Positions 8,381 to 14,392 of a DNA stretch of 39,391 nucleotides are shown piece after piece. The notes under the pieces are model-generated. The model worked only from the letters and a program-made list of their open reading frames with translations, did not search any database and was not told the origin of the DNA. Where the stretch lies: NCBI GenBank assembly GCA_012842565.1, contig DUSO01000084.1, positions 1-39,391 on the forward strand. Reading direction: 5' to 3'. Positions within the stretch are counted from its first letter, which is position 1. Each line of letters opens with the position of its first letter. Position numbers and translations under genes: made by a program. Source of the DNA: Bacillota bacterium. Lineage in GTDB: Bacteria; Bacillota; SHA-98; Ch115.

Positions 8381-9472
8381 TCACGGGGTGGCGGGAGCGG
8401 CGATGGCAGCCGTTACCTCGTTGCTCCTGAGGCTCTCATTCCCCGACAGGTCCAGTGCGGTTACAACATAGGCATAGCTGGAACCCACCCGGACCTCTGT
8501 GTCCCGATAGGACGTTTCAAGTCCTGTTCGAGTTAGCTCCCGGTAGCCGTCGAAAGGCAACTCCCGCCGGTAGACTACATAGCCAGCAAGGTCATTTTCC
8601 TCAACCACCGGTGCCTGCCACGACAGGTTTACCGCTTCCTGTAACACTGTACACCCAAGCCCGGCCGGGGCAGGGGGAACACTGTCGTAATCTACTGCTA
8701 TTGCCGCGCTACCGCTGGAGAAATCCCAGTTTATCACGGTAGTCTTACCTGGGCGGACTTCTACGCTTGTCCAGGGGCTTTCGTAAAGTACATCACCTTC
8801 TGGTGTATAGAGCTTTATCATCATGTCGTATACCTTCGGAGGAATTCCTGTGAGCACAGTATGTACCACCATAGATGAGGGATCTCTTATGATGTCTACC
8901 TGGCTGCGGAGGTTGGTAGAGTCTTTGTAGAGCTTGACTTTGTAGACTCTTTCCTGGGAGGGCACATTACTTATGTCTGCATAGAAGTCCACGCAACCGC
9001 TGGCTGGCATGAGGGTAATATTGACACTCGCTTCCTGGCCCTTGTAAACCGGCAGGCGAGTCGTCCCCGTATACACCACATCGCCCGCGTCATCCTTTAT
9101 ATTAGCGGTGACTGACCAGTAACCTACCAGCACCCGGGGGAAGCCGACCTCTGCACTTCCGTTTTGGAGCAGTGCTTTCTGGGAGAGAACCGTGACACCA
9201 TTGGTGAGGCTTACTTCCACTTCAGAAAAGGCGAGCTGTCTCGTGAAAGACTGGGGTGCAGTGATTACTATCTTGACCGATCCAGCGTCGGGACTAGGGG
9301 CCGCCTCCCAGCCAGAGAAACACCCGGCCAGGGCCAGGAGGCAACATGGCATGAGAAACCAGACGAATGCTACGCTAACACACCTCCTGAATGGATTGTG
9401 AGGGGAGCATGGACGCCAAATAAAGCGGGATCGACCGGCAGGGTAGAATCGCGATACCAGGGCTCTTTTCAT
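8381..9472 (-). CDS. fibronectin type III domain lipoprotein
   Basis: A 363-residue exported protein. A long N-terminus (about 30 residues) precedes a hydrophobic segment and a consensus lipobox LAGC, giving a lipidated Cys51. The start at 9472 is supported by GGGAGG 8 bp upstream. The middle (residues about 65-260) is a beta-rich region of unknown family. The C-terminal part, from PPAPAGLGCTVLQEAVNLSW to about residue 355, is an FN3 domain with the typical GYVVYRRE and SYRDTEV strands. It probably sits on the outer face of the membrane. The function is unknown, with adhesion or carbohydrate contact possible. Its stop directly abuts the nucleotidase remnant, so the original protein may have been longer. 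Confidence 0.8.
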   Translation of the reverse strand: MKRALVSRFYPAGRSRFIWRPCSPHNPFRRCVSVAFVWFLMPCCLLALAGCFSGWEAAPSPDAGSVKIVITAPQSFTRQLAFSEVEVSLTNGVTVLSQKALLQNGSAEVGFPRVLVGYWSVTANIKDDAGDVVYTGTTRLPVYKGQEASVNITLMPASGCVDFYADISNVPSQERVYKVKLYKDSTNLRSQVDIIRDPSSMVVHTVLTGIPPKVYDMMIKLYTPEGDVLYESPWTSVEVRPGKTTVINWDFSSGSAAIAVDYDSVPPAPAGLGCTVLQEAVNLSWQAPVVEENDLAGYVVYRRELPFDGYRELTRTGLETSYRDTEVRVGSSYAYVVTALDLSGNESLRSNEVTAAIAAPATP

Positions 9473-9672
9473 TGATATCGCCTCCCGTAAAGTGTGGATG
9501 ACCGTATGGGTCTAGATTACATTGCTTCCATTTTAATACATAAGGGCCGGCGACTCAACCTACCCGGTATCTCATTTCGGGCCGGGGTTGTGGCAATGCG
9601 TCATGGTTTCCCATTCCTTTGGGTTTTTCTTGGCACTTCACGATTTCCTGTAAATTTATGTCAAAGATATGA

Positions 9673-9695
9673 GCCGCGTACACACAACCCGCGGC
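9673..9695 (-). terminator. possible weak terminator downstream of the aldo/keto reductase gene
   Basis: GCCGCG (9673-9678) and CGCGGC (9690-9695) form a perfect 6-bp stem with an 11-nt loop, 18 bp past the stop of the minus-strand aldo/keto reductase gene. The following minus-strand bases (TCATATCTTT) are only moderately T-rich, so termination is uncertain. Confidence 0.3.
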
Positions 9696-9712
9696 GGGAG
9701 GGTGGAAAGGGG

Positions 9713-10828
9713 TCAGGCCGTGCCGAGGACCCTCGCAACCTCCTTAAGCCGCGCTATGATTGGGATGTGCTGGGGACACTTGGGTTCGCAGGCCCCACAC
9801 TCCAGGCAGTATTCAGCCTTGAGACCCCTGTTGTCTGCTCCCTCACGCATATCTCCCGGAGAAGCGAGTTGGCTGTATCCTTCACGTGCATAGTCGCGGA
9901 GCCCATAGAGTCGGAAATAGTTCATGTAGGCAAAGTTCTGGGGGATATCGATGCCATTAGGGCAAGGCATGCAATAGTTGCACCCGGTGCAGTAAAGTTC
10001 TGCCAGGCCTTTCTTTTCATTCAAGGCCTCTTGAATCTGCTTGTATTCTACGGGAGTCAAGGGTTCCTGTCGCGACGCTGTTCTCACGTTTTCAAGCACC
10101 ATCTTCATACTACCCATTCCGGACAGGGCGACTGACACATTGGGGTTGGCGAGCACAAAACGCAGGGCCAACTCCGGGGTGCTTTTTGTGCCGCCGGGTA
10201 TCAATCTTTGGACTTCGTCGGACGGCATGGCAAGCCTGCCTCCGCCCACAGGCCCCATGATGGCAACGCCCATGCCCTTTGCATGGGCGTGAGCTATGGC
10301 TTCCTCATACTTCCGGTCAAGAAGGTTATACTGGAGCAGCACTGTATCGAAGACCCCTGTGTCGATGAGCTTGATCACATTTTGAGGTTCATCATGGGAG
10401 GAAAAGCTGAGATGGCGGATCATCCCGCGACTGCGGGCCTTAATAGAAGCGTCCAGTGGGCCTCCGGGCGCGATCACCTTGGTCTCATACTCGGTAAGAT
10501 GGAGGTTGTGCATATGATAGAAGTCGATACAGTCCACCCCCAGCCGTTTCAGGGACGTCTCAAGTTGTCTCATCCAGGTATGGCCTGAGGCATCCTTTAT
10601 AGGGTTTTTCGTGGAGAGGAAAACCTTGTCCCGGCGTCCTCTTATAGCCTTGCCCACCCTGATCTCGCTATCTCCATACCCAAAGGCTGTGTCTATATAG
10701 TTCACGCCAAGGTCAATAGCCATCTGCATGATCCTGATAGACTCCATCTCGTCGTTGGGTAGCCTCATAGCTCCAAATCCCAGGGCCGACACCTTTATGC
10801 CCGTCTTCCCGAAATCACGGTACTCCAT
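9713..10828 (-). CDS. aldo/keto reductase with C-terminal 4Fe-4S ferredoxin domain
   Basis: A 371-residue protein. Residues 1 to about 265 are an aldo/keto reductase barrel containing the catalytic tetrad context: YIDTAFGYGDSE (Asp and Tyr), LSTKNP (Lys) and IDFYHMHNL (His). The C-terminal 100 residues carry two iron-sulfur cysteine motifs, CTGCNYCMPCP and CLECGACEPKCP, and are annotated in this family as a 4Fe-4S dicluster domain. GGGAGG lies 12 bp before the ATG. The fused form is common in anaerobes and is presumed to pass electrons between an NAD(P)H site and a ferredoxin-type cluster. The substrate is unknown. It appears to be a single-gene unit, divergent from the Tad locus. Confidence 0.93.
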   Translation of the reverse strand: MEYRDFGKTGIKVSALGFGAMRLPNDEMESIRIMQMAIDLGVNYIDTAFGYGDSEIRVGKAIRGRRDKVFLSTKNPIKDASGHTWMRQLETSLKRLGVDCIDFYHMHNLHLTEYETKVIAPGGPLDASIKARSRGMIRHLSFSSHDEPQNVIKLIDTGVFDTVLLQYNLLDRKYEEAIAHAHAKGMGVAIMGPVGGGRLAMPSDEVQRLIPGGTKSTPELALRFVLANPNVSVALSGMGSMKMVLENVRTASRQEPLTPVEYKQIQEALNEKKGLAELYCTGCNYCMPCPNGIDIPQNFAYMNYFRLYGLRDYAREGYSQLASPGDMREGADNRGLKAEYCLECGACEPKCPQHIPIIARLKEVARVLGTA

Positions 10829-10851
10829 TGCCTGTCAACCTCCCGGACGTT

Positions 10852-10857
10852 ATTATA
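10852..10857 (-). promoter_or_regulatory. candidate -10 element for the aldo/keto reductase gene
   Basis: On the minus strand the sequence reads GAGATATAATAACG, with a consensus TATAAT whose near edge is 24 bp from the ATG. This leaves a short leader that just contains the GGGAGG ribosome binding site. No good -35 hexamer is visible at 17 bp, so the call rests on the -10 alone. Confidence 0.4.
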
Positions 10858-11047
10858 TCTCAATCCAATGGTAGATACGGACATATAGTAGGTACGAATG
10901 ATAATGCAAGTGCGTGGATGCGAGTAGGTATGTCGGCGGGCCTGGCTACGTTCATTCGACAGCATGTAGCTAGAAGGATACGGCATCCGGAGGGAGGGGG
11001 GTCGTACCAATAGACAAAAACTCGAAGAAAAAAGATTCTTGGATCTA

Positions 11048-11076
11048 TTTACTTTGAGGACCTATGTGTGTATAAT
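11048..11076 (+). promoter_or_regulatory. sigma-A-type promoter of the riboswitch/flp transcript
   Basis: TTTACT at 11048-11053 and a perfect TATAAT at 11071-11076 are separated by 17 bp. The predicted start near 11083 lies about 40 nt before the c-di-GMP aptamer, which is a normal arrangement for a riboswitch leader. The preceding 10858-11047 contains no supportable gene. Confidence 0.6.
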
Positions 11077-11119
11077 GGAATTGATACCAGAATAGACAAG
11101 CTCATAGAATTGTTTCCGA

Positions 11120-11216
11120 TAAAGGCAAACTTGTCGAAAGGCAAGGACGCAAAGCTACGGGTCTAAGGCCAGGATTAGAGGTTATGGTTCCTGGTTATGA
11201 TCGCCGGGTTGCCGAA
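11120..11216 (+). promoter_or_regulatory. cyclic di-GMP-I (GEMM-I) riboswitch aptamer
   Basis: The segment matches the GEMM-I consensus in order. A GGCAA (11124-11128) closes against TTGCC (11209-11213). The first hairpin, CTTGTCGAAAGGCAAG, has its GAAA tetraloop. The hallmark core GGACGCAAAGCTACGGGTCTAA follows, then a second hairpin whose 3' side ends in GATCGCCGGGTTGCC. This class senses cyclic di-GMP, which generally controls the motile/sessile switch. It lies about 170 bp upstream of the Flp pilin gene with a terminator hairpin between them, so it most likely controls read-through into the Tad pilus operon. Whether ligand turns expression on or off cannot be read directly. Confidence 0.93.
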
Positions 11217-11233
11217 GAAATAGGGCTTTCTGT

Positions 11234-11280
11234 AAGCCTGTTTTCTCCGTTTTGACACGGCGAGAGCAGGCTTATTTGTT
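11234..11280 (+). terminator. expression-platform terminator of the c-di-GMP riboswitch
   Basis: AAGCCTG (11234-11240) pairs perfectly with CAGGCTT (11267-11273). Internal pairs TCT/AGA and CCG/CGG extend the stem around an 8-nt loop. The 3' side runs into the T-rich ATTTGTTT. It begins 18 nt after the aptamer, so it is a natural target for ligand-dependent folding. Between it and flp (11281-11386) there is only the leader and an AAGGAGG ribosome binding site. Confidence 0.75.
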
Positions 11281-11386
11281 TAACTGGTTATTCTCAGTTT
11301 TCTTTGCGAGAGTTTCGGGGCGGAATCCAGGGCTGGCAACCCCGGAGCCAATTGGGCATGGATTTAGATGGGCAAGGAGGTGAACA

Positions 11387-11563
11387 ATGGTGGACAAGCT
11401 CCTCAAGAGGCTCTTTTGTGAGCAGGATGGGCAGGGAATGGTGGAGTATGGCCTAATCATTGCACTCGTGGCTGTGGTCGTGATCGGAGCACTAACCTTA
11501 CTTGGCGACCAGCTAAAGGCCCTCTTTGACGGGGTTAAGGGAAAGATCGTGCCTCCATCATAG
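11387..11563 (+). CDS. flp: Flp-type major pilin prepilin
   Basis: A 58-residue protein too short for the ORF track. The start ATG follows GCAAGGAGGTGAACA, a strong ribosome binding site. A short positive leader (MVDKLLKRLFCEQDGQG) is followed by MVEYGLIIALVAVVVIGAL. This gives the Flp class IVb signature: cleavage after Gly17, with Glu at +3 and Tyr at +4 of the mature protein, then one hydrophobic helix. It is expected to be processed by a TadV/CpaA prepilin peptidase and polymerised into Tad pili. It is the first gene after the c-di-GMP riboswitch and is followed by a strong stem-loop before tadE, consistent with the pilin being made in excess. Confidence 0.92.
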   Translation: MVDKLLKRLFCEQDGQGMVEYGLIIALVAVVVIGALTLLGDQLKALFDGVKGKIVPPS

Positions 11564-11611
11564 GATCACAAGATATACAGATTATACATACCCTTGCCAG
11601 TCAAACCCCCA

Positions 11612-11661
11612 GAGTCGCCTCCAGTACCTCACCCCCCGCCCCCAGGTCCTGGAGGCGGCTC
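11612..11661 (+). other. intercistronic stem-loop after flp
   Basis: GAGTCGCCTCCAG (11612-11624) pairs with CTGGAGGCGGCTC (11649-11661) over 13 positions with one G-T pair, and inner ACCT/AGGT pairs extend it. No T-tract follows, so it is probably an mRNA-stabilising or partial-termination element between the pilin and the pilus machinery. The rest of the 11564-11909 gap shows no convincing gene. Confidence 0.6.
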
Positions 11662-11909
11662 CCCCCTTCACATTCGGAGGGATGGGGGCAGGCGACGAGG
11701 AGCTCCTTTAATCCCGGGTACCAGTACAGAGAATTCGGGGCGATCATATTAAGGACCCGGGAAAGATTTGTTACCTTCCCATATTCCATCGCAATTGGAC
11801 TCGGCATCCTATCCAGCATTGCATTCTGCTAATACTTTTTGCGGCCTGTCACCCAGGCGGGTCCTCCTTATAAGTGTTGCTGGTATTAAGGAAGGGCGAA
11901 GATGAGACG

Positions 11910-12338
11910 ATGCATATGATGACGGCACGCCAGTCAAAGCGCGTCTTGTACCTTCTTACTCAACAGGAGAATGGCCAGGCCCTTGTCGAGATGGCGGTTG
12001 TAGTCATGATGCTCATCCTTCTTCTCGGAGGGGTCGTTGAATTCGGCCGTATCTTGAATGCCTCTATAACGGTGGTTCATAGTTCCCGGGAGGCTGCTCG
12101 TGTCGGCATCCTCGGCAAGGACGACGACGAGATTATCCGCGTGGCAAAGGAGTCAGCAGGAGGTCTGGACCCGGCGCGCCTTGTCATATCCATCGAACCA
12201 CCAATGGCGGAACGCGTACGCGGGCGGGAGCTTACCGTGGAGGTTGGGTACCCCGTGGATGTTGTCATCCCCGTTATTGCCAATATCGTCCAGAGCCCGT
12301 TCTTAGTAAGAGGTCGAACCACCATGCGCATTGAGTGA
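11910..12338 (+). CDS. tadE: TadE-family pseudopilin-like protein
   Basis: A 142-residue protein. After a short basic N-terminus comes QENGQALVEMAVVVMMLILL, the TadE motif: Gly, then Glu at about +5 of a hydrophobic helix, as in pilin-like proteins. The C-terminal domain faces outside. The family is processed by the prepilin peptidase and is needed for Tad pilus assembly. The ORF track begins at a TTG at 11874. I chose the in-frame ATG at 11910 because AAGGAAGGG precedes it, although the 14-bp spacing is long. The end overlaps the next gene start (GTGA). Confidence 0.88.
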   Translation: MHMMTARQSKRVLYLLTQQENGQALVEMAVVVMMLILLLGGVVEFGRILNASITVVHSSREAARVGILGKDDDEIIRVAKESAGGLDPARLVISIEPPMAERVRGRELTVEVGYPVDVVIPVIANIVQSPFLVRGRTTMRIE

Positions 12339-13336
12339 AGTCGGGGCAGGGGGTGTATAATGTGTCCCGGTCCGTTGTGCGCTGGGAGATGGGATTCCCG
12401 GGTTGCCTCATAAGCTTCACCCAAAGGCGCATCAGGGACGAACGTGGCAGCGCTGTCATTATAGTGGCCCTGGCAATGATGGTGTTGTTTTCATTTGCGG
12501 CCCTTGTCATAGACCTGGGGCTCATCTACCTGACGCGGGCGAGACTTGTCAACGCCGCTGATGCCGCTGCCCTTGCGGGAGTTGGGGCATTGCCCGATGA
12601 TCCCGCCGAGGCCAGGACCCTTGCAGAGTCTTTTGCGGTCCATAACGGAGTCGCCCCTGGCCGTATCTCTGTAGGTATCTCTGAAGACAGACGCGAGATC
12701 GCGGTTGAGCTTTCGCAGGACGTGGAGTTAAGCTTCGCTAGAGTGTTTGGCATTTCAACCGTCCGGGTTGGCGCGAGATCCCGGGCGGAGGTCGGCATCG
12801 TCAGGGGTCTCTGGGGGGCGGTACCCTTCGGCGTGAAACAACAGGATCTTGAGTACGGGGTGCAGTATACGTTGAAGTATGGCGCAGGCGGCGAAGGGGT
12901 GCCCTATCATGGTAACTTCGGCGCCCTTGCCTTGGGCGGGCGAGGCGCGAATAATTACCGCGCCAACATTATCTCGGGATACCAGGGTATACTGCGGGTG
13001 GGCGATGAAGTGGGTACAGAACCTGGAAATATGGCGGGTCCCACAAGGCAGGGAATCCAGGACCGGATAGGCCGGTGTCACCATTCCCCTCCCTGCACAT
13101 ATCAGCATTTTACTCCCGGGTGCCCGCGTGTCATATACGTTCCTATTATAGATTCCCTGGACGTCCACGGCAGGGGCACTGCCACTATTGTAGGGTTTGC
13201 AGCCTTCTTCCTCGAGGGGATAGAAGGCCAGGGGGGGCATGCCGACGTGGTGGGTCGTTTCCTAAGGCTAGTTACTGATGCTGAAATTGGAGGGAACCAG
13301 GACTTTGGCTTGCGGTCATCGAGATTGGTGGAATGA
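12335..13336 (+). CDS. TadG-like Flp pilus assembly protein (putative TadE/G N-terminal domain)
   Basis: A 333-residue protein starting with GTG inside the tadE stop (4-bp overlap). After about 30 residues it has RDERGSAVIIVALAMMVLF and then a membrane helix ending in ALVIDLGLIYLTRARLVNAA and ADAAALAG, the classical TadG/TadE-like N-terminus. The rest (residues about 85-333) is a predicted extracytoplasmic region without the von Willebrand factor A domain of full-length TadG. It probably acts as a membrane-anchored minor component of the Tad apparatus. An internal start at 12362 or 12389 is possible. Confidence 0.82.
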   Translation: MKSGQGVYNVSRSVVRWEMGFPGCLISFTQRRIRDERGSAVIIVALAMMVLFSFAALVIDLGLIYLTRARLVNAADAAALAGVGALPDDPAEARTLAESFAVHNGVAPGRISVGISEDRREIAVELSQDVELSFARVFGISTVRVGARSRAEVGIVRGLWGAVPFGVKQQDLEYGVQYTLKYGAGGEGVPYHGNFGALALGGRGANNYRANIISGYQGILRVGDEVGTEPGNMAGPTRQGIQDRIGRCHHSPPCTYQHFTPGCPRVIYVPIIDSLDVHGRGTATIVGFAAFFLEGIEGQGGHADVVGRFLRLVTDAEIGGNQDFGLRSSRLVE

Positions 13337-13348
13337 GGTGGGAGCGAG

Positions 13349-14392
13349 ATGAGAGGACGCAGGCTCATCTTGTTGATGGCGGTTCTCCTGGGGACACTCA
13401 GCGCCGTTGTCAGCTATCATTACCTAAAAGGTATCACCGCTTCTATGGCCGAGAATGCCCTGCCCAAGATGGTGAGGGCTGTAGTGGCCACGAAGAGGAT
13501 CCCGCCCCGTACCTCGATAGAGTCTGACATGGTTTACTTGAAAGACATTCCTCAAGACCTACTCGGCTCGGACACGGTGACTAGTCTTCAAGACGCCGTT
13601 GGGGCGGTCACCAGGACGGAGATACTGCCGGGCGAACAGGTACGCCAGTCGAGGTTGCTGAAAAAGGGTGAATCTGCCGGGCTTGCCCTCTCTATTCCCC
13701 CAGGAAAACGTGCAGTCACCCTGGGGATGAACGAGGCCGCCGGCGTAGGCGGGTTCGTCAAGCCCATGGATCGCGTGGATGTCCTGGGTACATTCAATGC
13801 AAGCGTGGCGGGGACCGACACCGCCGTCACAGTAGTAAAAGATGCAGAAGTCCTCGCGGTCTCGCAGGAGATGCAGGATAAGGACAGGGAAAAGGCCAGG
13901 ATTCCAACCAGTGTCACCCTGGCGGTCAGTCCCCAGGAAGCCGAGAGGCTCGCTCTTGCAGAGGAGATTGGAACCTTAAAACTTGCACTACGTCCTGTTG
14001 CAGAGTCAGGCCGGCTCTTGTCCGCGTCCTCAACCGGAGTCGAAAGCACGACAAGGAAGATCTTGGCAAAGTCGAGGGTGACAACTGCCGATATCCTGCA
14101 GATGCCAGTGCGAACCGAGACACCGAGGCCCTCCCCTATCCGGGTAACCGCTCAGGTACCTCAGACTGTGGCTCAGGTACCTCAGAGTGTTGGCTCTGCC
14201 AGCCACGCTGGAGCCGCTACTCATGTTGGCGCCGCTGTTAACGTAGGAGCGGCTGCCTACGGCGGCGCGGTTGAGAAACCGGTGACGGCGGGGAAGTCGG
14301 AGGTGGTGAAGAAGCCGAAGGTAGTGGAAATCATTCGAGGTGTCGAGAGGAGTTATGTGACGCTCGGGGAGGCTAGCGAGGGGCATGAATAG
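13349..14392 (+). CDS. cpaB: Flp pilus assembly protein CpaB/RcpC
   Basis: A 347-residue protein with an N-terminal membrane anchor (residues about 4-22) and an SAF domain (AVVATKRIPPRTSIESDMVY, residues about 47-110). This is followed by the RcpC/CpaB domain with GKRAVTLGMNEAAGVGGFV and PMDRVDVLGTF. The start follows a GGTGGGAG ribosome binding site. The C-terminus is an Ala/Val/Pro-rich tail that includes a tandem AQVPQ repeat. In Tad systems CpaB is an envelope protein that works with the secretin. It overlaps the next gene by 8 bp. Confidence 0.92.
   Translation: MRGRRLILLMAVLLGTLSAVVSYHYLKGITASMAENALPKMVRAVVATKRIPPRTSIESDMVYLKDIPQDLLGSDTVTSLQDAVGAVTRTEILPGEQVRQSRLLKKGESAGLALSIPPGKRAVTLGMNEAAGVGGFVKPMDRVDVLGTFNASVAGTDTAVTVVKDAEVLAVSQEMQDKDREKARIPTSVTLAVSPQEAERLALAEEIGTLKLALRPVAESGRLLSASSTGVESTTRKILAKSRVTTADILQMPVRTETPRPSPIRVTAQVPQTVAQVPQSVGSASHAGAATHVGAAVNVGAAAYGGAVEKPVTAGKSEVVKKPKVVEIIRGVERSYVTLGEASEGHE
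14150..14191 (+). repeat. two tandem 21-bp repeats inside cpaB
   Basis: GCTCAGGTACCTCAGACTGTG (14150-14170) is followed directly by a copy with 19 of 21 identical bases (14171-14191). It encodes AQVPQTV-AQVPQSV in the low-complexity C-terminal tail of CpaB and keeps the frame. Confidence 0.85.

Noticed and set aside
9494-10135. 213-codon plus-strand ORF
   Set aside because: Mostly antisense to the aldo/keto reductase gene; the translation has no family features.
11281-11386. Second structured element after the riboswitch terminator
   Set aside because: A CGGGG/CCCCG pairing is visible near 11318-11336, but it matches no riboswitch consensus I know and has no T-tract. I treat it as ordinary leader.
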